Made by a program: the position numbers and the translations under genes. Of a stretch of 64,000 nt of DNA, positions 7,388 to 15,316 are shown one piece after another. This DNA comes from DASZVB01 sp036272055 (GTDB taxonomy: Bacteria; Myxococcota_A; Polyangia; Polyangiales; Polyangiaceae): assembly GCA_036272055.1 (NCBI GenBank), contig DATAZL010000133.1, forward strand, positions 414,538-478,537, written 5' to 3'. A model generated the notes under the pieces. That model ran no database searches, was not told the origin of the DNA, and saw nothing but the letters and a program-made list of their open reading frames with translations. How positions within the stretch are numbered: position 1 is the stretch's first letter; each line of letters begins with the position of its first letter.

Positions 7388-8941
7388 ATGGCGACTTGTC
7401 CTCAGTGCCGCCGACGATATTCGGACGCCGACGAGTACTGCGACGTTGACGGCAGCTCGCTCGTTCCCGATGCCACCTTCGCGTCGGTCGACCGGGATCT
7501 TGCGGCGGGTGAGATGGTCGGCGAGTACCGGATCGACCGCATCATCGGCAAGGGTAGCTTCGGCGTCGTCTACAAGGCCGTCCATCCGGTCATCGGCAAG
7601 GCCGCGGCGGTGAAGATCCTCAAGCGGGAGTTCTCGTCGAACCCGCAGATGGTGTCGCGCTTCATCGCGGAAGCGCGCGCCGTGAACCAGATCCGCCACC
7701 GCAACATCGTCGACATTTTCTCGTTCGGCGTGTTCCGCGACGGCCGCCAGTACTACGTCATGGAGCTCCTCGAGGGCGCGCCCCTCGATCAATTCCTGAC
7801 CCAGCGAGGCCCGATACCGGTGGAGGAGGCGCTACCGATCCTCGACCGCATCGCGCGCGCGCTCGACGCGGCGCACGGCGCGGGCATCGTGCACCGCGAT
7901 CTCAAGCCGGCGAACGTCTTTCTCGCCGAGGACGAGGGGCATCGCTTCCCGAAGCTCCTCGACTTCGGCGTGGCGAAGCTCATGCGCGAGGAGCCGCACG
8001 CCGACTTTCGCACGACCACCGGCGCGATGCTCGGCACGCCTCACTACATGTCGCCAGAGCAGTGCCGGGGCGACGCGATCGACTACCGCACCGACGTGTA
8101 TTCCTTCGGGGTCATGATCCACCAGATCTTGACCGGGCGTTTGCCCTTCGACGCCGAGTCGATCCTGAAGGTCATGAACATGCACAACTCGTTTCCGCCG
8201 CCGAGCATGACCCGGCATAACCCGGCGTTGCCCGACGCGCTGAACGTGCCGGTCCTTCACATGCTCGAGAAGGATCCCGCGCGGCGGCCGGAGTCGTGCG
8301 TCGAGGCATGCCGCGAGATCGCGGAAGCGGCGCGAGTGGCCGGCCTCGCGCTGCCATCCCTGCCCGCCTCGTCGAATCGCACCGTCGTGGGCTCGGAGCC
8401 GCCACGCGCGGCGTACGACAGCGGCCGGCCGAGCGCAGCAAGGACGGGCGGCACGCTGAGCGCGCAGACGTTCTCGAACCATCCGCCGCGCAAGCTCGTA
8501 TTCCTGACGACCGCGGTCAGCGCCGGCGCTGCCGTCGTGCTCGCGACGCTCCTCGCCGTGACTCGCATGCACGGCCCTACTCCCGCCGCGTCGGCAAGCT
8601 CCGACCCTTCCGGAGAGCCCACCTCGACGGCGCGCGCGAGTGCGTCCGCCCCGGGACCCGCGCCGAGCCCGGCGGGAGACGTGCATCTGTCCGTCCAATC
8701 GACGCCTCCCGCAGCCGAGGCCTTCCTCGACGGACGCTCGCTCGGCACCGCGCCGGGTCCGCTCGCGCTTCCGCGGAGCGACAAGGCTCTCACCCTTCAA
8801 TTCAGGGCCGCCGGCTTTCATCCGAAGAACGTCGACGTCACGCCGAGCGCCGACGGTGTCGTCTCGGTGACGCTCACGCCGCTCGGTGCGCCCGCGCCAC
8901 ACGCCCACGGCAAGCGCCCGGTGGACGATCTGGAATTTTGA
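7388..8941 (+). CDS. Ser/Thr protein kinase with zinc-ribbon N-terminus and PEGA C-terminus
   Basis: A 517-residue Hanks-type kinase. An N-terminal zinc-ribbon-like piece (CPQC...CDVDG, residues 4-22) precedes the kinase domain (about 45-310): P-loop GKGSFGVVYK, catalytic HRDLKPANV, metal-binding DFGVAK, SPEQ in place of APE, and DVYSFGV. After a Ser/Pro-rich linker comes one TM helix (about 379-402, KLVFLTTAVSAGAAVVLATL), then a low-complexity region and a PEGA-like beta domain (about 436-500). The kinase would be cytoplasmic with the PEGA part outside the membrane. The gene is followed after three bases by a TPR-PEGA protein, so the two probably work together. The substrate is unknown. Confidence 0.93.
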   Translation: MATCPQCRRRYSDADEYCDVDGSSLVPDATFASVDRDLAAGEMVGEYRIDRIIGKGSFGVVYKAVHPVIGKAAAVKILKREFSSNPQMVSRFIAEARAVNQIRHRNIVDIFSFGVFRDGRQYYVMELLEGAPLDQFLTQRGPIPVEEALPILDRIARALDAAHGAGIVHRDLKPANVFLAEDEGHRFPKLLDFGVAKLMREEPHADFRTTTGAMLGTPHYMSPEQCRGDAIDYRTDVYSFGVMIHQILTGRLPFDAESILKVMNMHNSFPPPSMTRHNPALPDALNVPVLHMLEKDPARRPESCVEACREIAEAARVAGLALPSLPASSNRTVVGSEPPRAAYDSGRPSAARTGGTLSAQTFSNHPPRKLVFLTTAVSAGAAVVLATLLAVTRMHGPTPAASASSDPSGEPTSTARASASAPGPAPSPAGDVHLSVQSTPPAAEAFLDGRSLGTAPGPLALPRSDKALTLQFRAAGFHPKNVDVTPSADGVVSVTLTPLGAPAPHAHGKRPVDDLEF

Positions 8942-8944
8942 CCG

Positions 8945-10231
8945 ATGATGAGGACTCTCTCTCTTCCCCTCGCCGCACTCGTACTCGCCACCGTCTCCCT
9001 CGCTTCGAAGGGCGCCTTCGCCGAGGAGGATCCCGCGCCGACTCCGACGCCCACGCCGTCACACGGCGGAGAAGCTCCCGAAGCGCGGCTCTACTTCAAC
9101 GCCGGGGCGCGCGCGTACGCAGCGGGCAAGTACGGCGCGGCGGTCCGCGCCTTCGAGGAGGCGTATCGCATCGAGCCGAGACCCGGCCTCGTCTTTTCGA
9201 TCGCGCAGGCATACCGGCGCCAGTACTTCATCGACAAGGCGAAGGAGAACCTCACCGAGGCGATCCGGCACTACAGAAAGTACCTCGAGGTCGACCCCGA
9301 CGGCGCGCGCCGCGGCGACACCGGCGAGGCACTGTCGGAGCTCGAGCCCATCGCGAGCAAGCTGACCCCGGCAGAGGCCGCGGCCGTCGCGCCACAGGCC
9401 GCGTCGAAGCCGGCGAGCCAGCTCATGATCTCGTCCCCGGTGGACGATGTGGCCATCTCGCTGGACGGAAAGACTGCCGGCACCCTGCCCTACTTCGCCG
9501 CGGTGTCGCCCGGAGTGCATCGTGTCACCCTCACCGCGAGCGGCTATCTCGACTACCAGCGCGACGTGCGCGTCCTCGACGGCAGTGTCGTTCCGCTGGA
9601 CGTCGCGCTCGAAGAGAAGCCGGCGAAGCTCGCCGTGACGGCCCCCGACGGCGCGCGCATCTCGGTGGACGGCCGCTTCCGCGGCGTATCACCGTCGGCG
9701 CCCCTCGAGCTCTCTCCAGGACGTCACTTCGTCACCGTCACCCGCAACGGGCACGAGGCGTACTCGCGGGAGCTCGACGTCGGCCGCGACGAGAAGCGCA
9801 CGCTCCACCCCGTCATGCCGGACACCGGCCAGCGCACGGTGGCGTGGCTCCTCATCGGCACCGGCGGCACGGCGTTCCTCGCCGGTGGCGGTCTCATGAT
9901 CGGCGCCCTGCTCCGTGAAGGAAGCGCGAAGGACGAGCGCTCGTCGGTGACGACGCCGGGCGACATCGCGACCTACAACGACACCGTCACGTCGCGGAAC
10001 GAGCTTCGCACCGCGGGCATCATCGCGGCGAGCTCGGGGCTCGTCGTCACCGGCGTCGGCCTGTTCCTGTACGCCTTCGACGAACCGCGCAGCGGCGAGC
10101 GCATGTCCGACGAGCGCCCTCCGGAGAGACACCGCGCGCCGTCGCGCGAATCGAGCCCGGGGCTCGACGTCTCGGCGGCACCCTGGTTCTCGCCGGGCTC
10201 TGCCGGTGCCTCCGTCCGGGGTGTGTTCTGA
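8945..10231 (+). CDS. TPR/PEGA-domain membrane protein
   Basis: A 428-residue exported protein. A cleavable signal peptide (LAALVLATVSLASKGAFA) is followed by tetratricopeptide-like helices (about 38-115; FNAGARAYAAGKYGAAVRAF), then two PEGA-type beta repeats (about 158-285; the second includes KLAVTAPDGARISVDGRFRG), and two TM helices near 298-320 and 355-377. The C-terminus is Arg/Glu/Ser-rich. PEGA domains are beta-sandwiches often found in myxobacterial surface proteins. It starts three bases after the kinase gene and its stop overlaps the next start (TGATG), so the three genes look like one operon. The function is unknown. Confidence 0.82.
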   Translation: MMRTLSLPLAALVLATVSLASKGAFAEEDPAPTPTPTPSHGGEAPEARLYFNAGARAYAAGKYGAAVRAFEEAYRIEPRPGLVFSIAQAYRRQYFIDKAKENLTEAIRHYRKYLEVDPDGARRGDTGEALSELEPIASKLTPAEAAAVAPQAASKPASQLMISSPVDDVAISLDGKTAGTLPYFAAVSPGVHRVTLTASGYLDYQRDVRVLDGSVVPLDVALEEKPAKLAVTAPDGARISVDGRFRGVSPSAPLELSPGRHFVTVTRNGHEAYSRELDVGRDEKRTLHPVMPDTGQRTVAWLLIGTGGTAFLAGGGLMIGALLREGSAKDERSSVTTPGDIATYNDTVTSRNELRTAGIIAASSGLVVTGVGLFLYAFDEPRSGERMSDERPPERHRAPSRESSPGLDVSAAPWFSPGSAGASVRGVF

Positions 10232-12879
10232 TGCGCGCCGTCGTGTACGGCATCGCGGTGCTGCTCTCCGTCGTGGCGGCCGGCTGCGCGGATCTGTCGC
10301 CGATCTCCGTCGGGGTATGTGGCAACGACGTGGTCGAGCCGGCGCGCGGCGAGGACTGCGATGGCGACGCGCCGAAGGGCGCGACCTGCGGCGACCCCGG
10401 GACGACACGCGCCTGCCGCTACGTGTGCGCGACCCAGAGCGATTGCCCATCCGACTACGGGTGTGGTCAGGATGGCCTCTGCCGCGCCTCGTCCTCGACG
10501 TGGTCTTCGTCGACACCTGCGCCGCCCCAGCACACACCCGAGACGCCGCTGGATCTGGTCGTCGCAGACGCCGACGGGGACGGCCTCGCCGACGTCGTCG
10601 AGGAGGCGCCGGATTACGTCACCGTGCACTACGAAGTGACGAGCTCGACCGGCGCGGAGCTGACGTTCCCCCACGACTCGACGCTGCCGGCGATCGGCCC
10701 CATCGCCGATCTCTCCGGGGATGGCCTGGCGGACGCGGTCGTGCCGGCGGATCTCGGGTTTTTCGTGTCGCTCGGCAACGCCGCGCGCGTCGAACGCGCG
10801 ACGGCGTACGGCGCCGTGCAGCTCCCGAGCAGCGTCTCCGACGTGCAGGCGTTCTCCGCCGACATTCTCCCCGACCCGGGAAGCGAGATCCTCGTCATCG
10901 CGGTCCTCAGCGTCTCCGGGATGCCGCCCGCGCCCGTGATCGTCGACGTCGCGATGTCGAACGGCAAGCTCTCGTTCATCGGTGTGCTCCCCGACGTCCC
11001 GAGCAAGCTCGCGGGTCCGGTGCGTTCCGGGCGCTTCGACGAAACGCCCGGCGCGCTCCCCTGCGAGGAGCTCGTCCTGGGCTACGCGGGTAAGAGCGCG
11101 CTCGACCGCATCGTCCCCTGCAAGACCGACGGCAACGGCATCGTGCTCGCCGAGAATGCGACGAGCACGCCGTTGCCGCTCCCGGCGGGCGCGAAGATCG
11201 CCGGCCCCGTCACCGTCGAGGACGTCGATCTCGACGGTCACCTCGATCTCGTCGTCCCTGCCGTACGCGGCACGACGTACGAGGTCGACGTCGCCTACGG
11301 CCGTGGCGACGGCTCCTTCGACTCGACCCCCGGCGCTGATCCGACCACCGTTGCGGACGGTTCTGCCGGCAAGACCCTGACTCTCGGCGGGAACGTGCCG
11401 CTCGCCGTCTACGACATCGACGGCGACCACCGCCTCGACTGGGTCGACGCCACCGGGATCTACCTCTCGCGCAGCGGCACCGATCCGGTCATCGCTGCGG
11501 CGAACCACCAGGCGCACTGGACGTCCGCCGTCATCGCGCGCTTCGACGGGGACACGCTTCTCGACGTGGCGGTCGGCTCGAACCAGGCGCCGGGCCTCAC
11601 CGTCTTCCAGAACGCCGGCGGGGGCACGCTGACGCCGTTTCCCGTGCAGACGCGCGGCAACGTCGAGCTCCTCGGTGCGGGCGACTTCGACGGAGATCGC
11701 GTCGGAGATCTCGCTACCGTCACGACGAGCACCGAGACCACCGTCAGCGGCGGCGCGACGAGCACCACGTCCGACACGCTGAGCGTCCTCTTCGGCGCGA
11801 CGAACGGCGCACCGAACGCCCCGAAGGACATCGGCGAGTTCCATCACCTCGCCCAGCTCGCGACGGCAAGGGTGGCGGCCGGCGATCCGCCCGTCCTAGA
11901 CGGCGCGGACGAGCTCGGCGCGCTCGCCCAGGACGACGATGGTACCCTCGCGTTCGCGATCGTCTTCGGCCAGGGTAACCGCGATCTGCGCTGTCCTTAC
12001 GACCTCACGCACGCCAGCGTCAACGACGCAAACGTCACCGGATACGAGCCGTTTCGCATGACGATCGGCGACGCGGACGGCGACGGCAATCCCGACGTCC
12101 TCTCGCTCGGGCAGAACATCGAGGTCGCGACCGACAACCGCATCTGGGCGACCCCGATGCACGGCGAGGCGTCGATCGATCTCGCGAAGAGCACGAGCTC
12201 CGATCCCGTCAGCAACGTCTTCGACTGGCGCCAGATGCTCTTCGGCGCAGTGGATCTCGACGGCACCCCCGGCGACGAGGTCGTCATCCTCGGGCCACGC
12301 GCGGACGGCACCGGTTTTCAAACGGCCATCGGGCACGCGACGGCCGTCGCCGGCAGCGGCTCGACGTACGCGATGTCGACGCCCGTCTCGACGACGATGG
12401 CCTTCTCGCGCTCCGAGTCGATCCTCGCCGATCCGTCCACGCGAAACGGCCGCCTCCGCGTCGCGGACATCGACGGCGACGGTGTGCGCGACGTCGTCGT
12501 CCTCGGTCAGAAGAACCGCGTCGGTAGCCTCGTCGTCTATTTCAACGACGGCACCGGGAACCTCGGCACGCCCACGTCGCCCGCCGGCATGGAGAACCTC
12601 GACGTGAGGGATTTCGCACTCGTGCAAGGCGCAGGCGAGAAGAAGCCGCGCATCGTCATGCTCACGACGACCGGCGTCTACGTCGTCACCGCGGCAGGTC
12701 GCGCCCTCAGCGTCGGCGACGTCCCTGCACTTGCAATGACGGCAAATACGCCGACGTCACCGGGGCTCATCTCAGCCGGAGACATTGACGGAGACGGAGT
12801 GCCGGACCTCGCGCTGGGAGGGCCGCTTGGGTACGAGGTGCACCTGGGATTGTCGGCGAACGTCGAAGACAGGCGTTGA
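10231..12879 (+). CDS. FG-GAP/VCBS-repeat surface lipoprotein
   Basis: An 882-residue lipoprotein with signal MRAVVYGIAVLLSVVAAGC and lipobox AAGC. A short Cys-rich region (about 30-85, CGNDVVEPARGEDCDGD and CRYVCATQSDCPSDYGCG) is like those of myxobacterial surface proteins. The rest is a series of FG-GAP/VCBS-like units with the calcium-loop motif DxDGDGxxD: VVADADGDGLADVV, VDLDGHLDLVV, YDIDGDHRLDWVD, IGDADGDGNPDVL, VADIDGDGVRDVVV and GDIDGDGVPDLALG. Such repeats build beta-propellers. It overlaps the previous stop codon by one base. It is probably displayed on the outer membrane and may be the target or output of the kinase/PEGA pair, but that is inference. Confidence 0.88.
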   Translation: MRAVVYGIAVLLSVVAAGCADLSPISVGVCGNDVVEPARGEDCDGDAPKGATCGDPGTTRACRYVCATQSDCPSDYGCGQDGLCRASSSTWSSSTPAPPQHTPETPLDLVVADADGDGLADVVEEAPDYVTVHYEVTSSTGAELTFPHDSTLPAIGPIADLSGDGLADAVVPADLGFFVSLGNAARVERATAYGAVQLPSSVSDVQAFSADILPDPGSEILVIAVLSVSGMPPAPVIVDVAMSNGKLSFIGVLPDVPSKLAGPVRSGRFDETPGALPCEELVLGYAGKSALDRIVPCKTDGNGIVLAENATSTPLPLPAGAKIAGPVTVEDVDLDGHLDLVVPAVRGTTYEVDVAYGRGDGSFDSTPGADPTTVADGSAGKTLTLGGNVPLAVYDIDGDHRLDWVDATGIYLSRSGTDPVIAAANHQAHWTSAVIARFDGDTLLDVAVGSNQAPGLTVFQNAGGGTLTPFPVQTRGNVELLGAGDFDGDRVGDLATVTTSTETTVSGGATSTTSDTLSVLFGATNGAPNAPKDIGEFHHLAQLATARVAAGDPPVLDGADELGALAQDDDGTLAFAIVFGQGNRDLRCPYDLTHASVNDANVTGYEPFRMTIGDADGDGNPDVLSLGQNIEVATDNRIWATPMHGEASIDLAKSTSSDPVSNVFDWRQMLFGAVDLDGTPGDEVVILGPRADGTGFQTAIGHATAVAGSGSTYAMSTPVSTTMAFSRSESILADPSTRNGRLRVADIDGDGVRDVVVLGQKNRVGSLVVYFNDGTGNLGTPTSPAGMENLDVRDFALVQGAGEKKPRIVMLTTTGVYVVTAAGRALSVGDVPALAMTANTPTSPGLISAGDIDGDGVPDLALGGPLGYEVHLGLSANVEDRR

Positions 12880-12892
12880 AGCGGTAGAGCGG

Positions 12893-12972
12893 GGATCGGG
12901 ATCGGGATCGGGATCGGAGTCGGAGTCGGGATCGGGATCGGGATCGGGATCGGGATCGGGATCGGGGTCGGG
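12893..12972. repeat. Hexanucleotide tandem array (GATCGG)n
   Basis: About 13 units of GATCGG or near variants (GAGTCG, GGTCGG), directly after the FG-GAP lipoprotein gene. An inverted, shorter array (CCGATC units) lies at 14273-14306, so the two arrays flank the segment with the four-helix-bundle and membrane protein genes. Confidence 0.9.
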
Positions 12973-13046
12973 CGGTTGAGGCGCAGTGCCCAACCACGAC
13001 GGGGTGACGATCACGGATTTGGCTGTTGTGCTGGTGTTTTGAGCGT

Positions 13047-13142
13047 AGCGGGGTGGTCGAACGTGTCCAGGCCTCGCCGGGCTCGCCGGCTGCGCCGGTG
13101 CTGGCGGAGCCAGCAGCCTGGACACGGTCTGCGCGCCCCGCT
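13047..13142. other. Large folded inverted-repeat element upstream of the four-helix-bundle gene
   Basis: Nested complementary arms: AGCGGGG (13047-13053) with CCCCGCT (13136-13142), and GTGTCCAGGC (13063-13072) with GCCTGGACAC (13116-13125). Inside are two small hairpins, CCGGC-TGC-GCCGG (13086-13098) and GCTGGC-GGA-GCCAGC (13100-13114). Together they could fold as a branched, cloverleaf-like structure in RNA, or extrude as a cruciform. It ends 86 bases before the ATG at 13229. It is not a tRNA: there is no T-loop or anticodon arrangement. Together with the hexanucleotide array it fills the gap 12880-13228. Confidence 0.6.
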
Positions 13143-13228
13143 GGGGCGTGGGGGCTTCGCAGGCTCGCCAGACGGGCAGGGGTAGGCAGCAGATAAGCGC
13201 GGCGGCGGTTGCGCCAGAGAGAAAACAC

Positions 13229-13555
13229 ATGGCTCTACAAGTTGGTTCGGTCAGTCTCGAGATGATTGCGGCGCTTCGGCCGCTCGTTCCTCGCATCCGT
13301 CGGCAGGACAAGGCGCTGGCGGATCAATTGCTCCGCGCTGCTAGCAGCGTCGCTTTGAACATCGCGGAAGCCACCTATTCGGATCCGGGCACGAACCGTT
13401 CGCGGTTCTTTTCGGCGGCGGGGAGCGCCAACGAGACGTTGACGGTGCTTCATGTGGCAACGGCTTGGGGGTACTTCACGCACGAAGACACTTGCGCTGC
13501 GGATGCGCTTTGCCGACGTGTGCTCGCCATGCTCTGGCGGCTCACGCATGGGTAA
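13229..13555 (+). CDS. Four-helix-bundle protein (S23/IVP family)
   Basis: A 108-residue protein of the family annotated as four helix bundle protein or 23S rRNA intervening-sequence protein (TIGR02436 type). The signature DQLLRAASSVALNIAEATY is clear, followed by RFFSAAGSANETLTVLHVA, which matches the usual helix with conserved Glu. The family is small, all-helical, and forms pentamers. Its function is not established. It is related in fold to Avd accessory proteins of diversity-generating retroelements, but there is no reverse transcriptase here. The start is the ATG at 13229; the ribosome site is weak. It lies directly after a folded inverted-repeat element and between two inverted hexanucleotide arrays. 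Confidence 0.88.
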   Translation: MALQVGSVSLEMIAALRPLVPRIRRQDKALADQLLRAASSVALNIAEATYSDPGTNRSRFFSAAGSANETLTVLHVATAWGYFTHEDTCAADALCRRVLAMLWRLTHG

Positions 13556-13677
13556 GAGTTGTTTCGACTTGAGCTGCTATCGAAACTGCTCGTTCACCGA
13601 AACGCTGGCTCGGTACCCACGTAGTGCTCAGTACACCTGGAGCGATTGCTCTCGGGTCGACATCTGGGAGGGTACAC

Positions 13678-14217
13678 ATGGCGAACATGACCGTGCCGGC
13701 GCTCTTGCCGCGGCATTTGACTGGGGACGACTCGCTGGCGACGGAGCGTGACCCGCGTGGGAGGAAGCGAGGGCCGGCTTACGTGGCGTTCGGAGCGGCG
13801 GCGCTGGCGCCCCTCGGGTTCGTCGCTCAGCGATTGCTCTGGCGGCAGGAATTGCTCTTCACGGCTGCGGGTACGGCGGGGTTCGTTTGCGCGCTTCTCG
13901 GCGTCGGGCTTCTTCTGCGATTTCCGTCGATCATCAAGAACAAGCTTCCCGCCGGCGAGCCCTCCACGATGCGCGTGATGTCGCTCCTCATCGTGTTCAC
14001 GTTCTCCGTGCTCATGCTCCGCGCCGGCTGGAACGACCACGGGCTCCCGAGTCTCCAGGAGCAAGGCAACTGGATCTGGCTCGTCACCGCCGCCCTCGGC
14101 GGCAAAGCGGTCCAGGCCTACGTGGAACTGAACCGTCCCGCCCCCACCACGACGACCGCGACGGCCGCACCGACCACGACTACCCCCGCCCCGACGGCTC
14201 TGCCCGCCGCGCACTGA
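13678..14217 (+). CDS. Small membrane protein of unknown function
   Basis: A 179-residue protein with about four hydrophobic helices (around residues 33-50, 59-82, 98-117 and 127-146), and a C-terminal Thr/Ala/Pro-rich tail (TTTTATAAPTTTTPAPTA). The GWNDHGLPS loop lies between the last two helices. The start is the ATG at 13678 with GGGAGGG six bases upstream. I do not recognise a family. It stands alone, 122 bases after the four-helix-bundle gene and just before an inverted hexanucleotide array. Confidence 0.65.
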   Translation: MANMTVPALLPRHLTGDDSLATERDPRGRKRGPAYVAFGAAALAPLGFVAQRLLWRQELLFTAAGTAGFVCALLGVGLLLRFPSIIKNKLPAGEPSTMRVMSLLIVFTFSVLMLRAGWNDHGLPSLQEQGNWIWLVTAALGGKAVQAYVELNRPAPTTTTATAAPTTTTPAPTALPAAH

Positions 14218-14272
14218 CGCCGTCCCACGCGTTCAAGGGAGAGCAGCATCGGAGTCCACAGCCCCGCCGCCC

Positions 14273-14306
14273 CCCGATCCCGACTCCGATCCCGATCCCG
14301 ATCCCG
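14273..14306. repeat. Inverted hexanucleotide array (CCGATC)n
   Basis: About five units, including a CCGACT variant. It is the reverse complement of the unit in the array at 12893-12972 and closes the 12.9-14.3 kb segment on its right side. Confidence 0.85.
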
Positions 14307-14311
14307 CGAAT

Positions 14312-14339
14312 GGCCCTAAAATCGGCTTTCAGAAGGGCC
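14312..14339 (+). terminator. Possible terminator hairpin
   Basis: GGCCCT (14312-14317) pairs with AGGGCC (14334-14339), followed by GTTTCACGATTTC. The loop is long and the stem short, so this is only a candidate. Confidence 0.25.
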
Positions 14340-14445
14340 GTTTCACGATTTCTTCACTTTCTGGCGTTGCCCTGTCGATCCGCGTGACCCTCGTTCGTCG
14401 CCAGTGTGAAAGAGGCGTTCGAGCCTCGAGAACAAGGAGTCACCG

Positions 14446-15285
14446 ATGTCCAACGCAACCGCCCAGAAGAAGACCGGCCACGAATCGATCGACGGCGTCG
14501 ACTACTACTACGAGCTCCACGGCAACGGGGAGCCGCTCCTCATCCTCCACGGCGGCCTCGGGAGCCTCGACATGTTCGGCCCCGTGCTGTCGAAGCTCGC
14601 GGAGACACGGCGCGTGCTCGCGGTCGACCTCCAGGGCCACGGGCGGACGGGGCTCGGCGCGCGCGCGTTCAGCCTCGAGGCGATGGGCGACGACATGGCC
14701 ACGCTGACGAAGCGGCTCGGGTTCGAGAAGGTCGACGTTGTCGGTTACTCGCTCGGCGGCGGCGTCGCGCTACGCATGGCGATCCAGAAACCGGAGTCGG
14801 TACGACGCGTCGCGCTCGTCTCGGTGCCTTACTCCGACGAGGGGTTCTATCCCGGCATCCGCGCGCAGCAGAAGTTCGTCTCCGCCGAGGCGATGCCGAT
14901 GATGAAGAACACTCCGATGTACCTGTCGTACGTCAAGGTGGCGCCGAACGTGGACGAGTTCCCGCGGCTCCTCGACACCGTCGGCGCGTTCATGAAGAAG
15001 AGCTACGACTGGTCGGCGGAGATCCCGGCGCTTCGCATGCCCGTGATGCTCGTCTACGGGGACGGCGACATGTTCCTGCCGGAGCACGAGATCGCCTTCT
15101 ACAAGCTGCTCGGTGGTGGTCTTCAAGACGCCGGGTGGCAGCGCGAGACGCTCTCGCAGAACCGCCTCGCGATCCTGCCCGACGTCACTCACTACGACAT
15201 CTTTGCCTCGCCGCGGCTGCTCCCCACGCTCCTCCCCTTCCTCGACGGCAAGAGCGACGCGAAGAGCTGGGCAGAGCAGGTTTGA
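14446..15285 (+). CDS. Alpha/beta hydrolase
   Basis: A 279-residue alpha/beta hydrolase. The oxyanion HGGLGS motif (about 36-41), the nucleophile elbow GYSLGGG (Ser at about 106), the acid in GDGDMFLPEHE (about 203-213) and the catalytic His in LPDVTHYDIF (about 248) are all present in order, so the catalytic triad is complete. The N-terminus DGVDYYYELHGNGEPLLILH is typical of haloperoxidase-like or epoxide-hydrolase-like members. The substrate cannot be told. The start is the ATG at 14446 with AAGGAG at 14434-14439. It is convergent with the kinase gene that ends 31 bases after it. Confidence 0.9.
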   Translation: MSNATAQKKTGHESIDGVDYYYELHGNGEPLLILHGGLGSLDMFGPVLSKLAETRRVLAVDLQGHGRTGLGARAFSLEAMGDDMATLTKRLGFEKVDVVGYSLGGGVALRMAIQKPESVRRVALVSVPYSDEGFYPGIRAQQKFVSAEAMPMMKNTPMYLSYVKVAPNVDEFPRLLDTVGAFMKKSYDWSAEIPALRMPVMLVYGDGDMFLPEHEIAFYKLLGGGLQDAGWQRETLSQNRLAILPDVTHYDIFASPRLLPTLLPFLDGKSDAKSWAEQV

Positions 15286-15316
15286 CGCTCGAGCGCTAGC
15301 TCCCGACGCTGGGGGC

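Noticed and set aside
9973..11847. Long open frame opposite the FG-GAP lipoprotein and TPR-PEGA genes
   Set aside because: Antisense shadow without recognisable motifs.
13047..13142. Possible tRNA-like cloverleaf
   Set aside because: Arms are not in tRNA geometry and no T-loop or CCA-end pattern is present; kept only as a structured element.
12772..13311. Minus-strand frame encoding a (Pro-Asp)n run
   Set aside because: The run is only the hexanucleotide array read as protein; it overlaps the real four-helix-bundle gene on the other strand.
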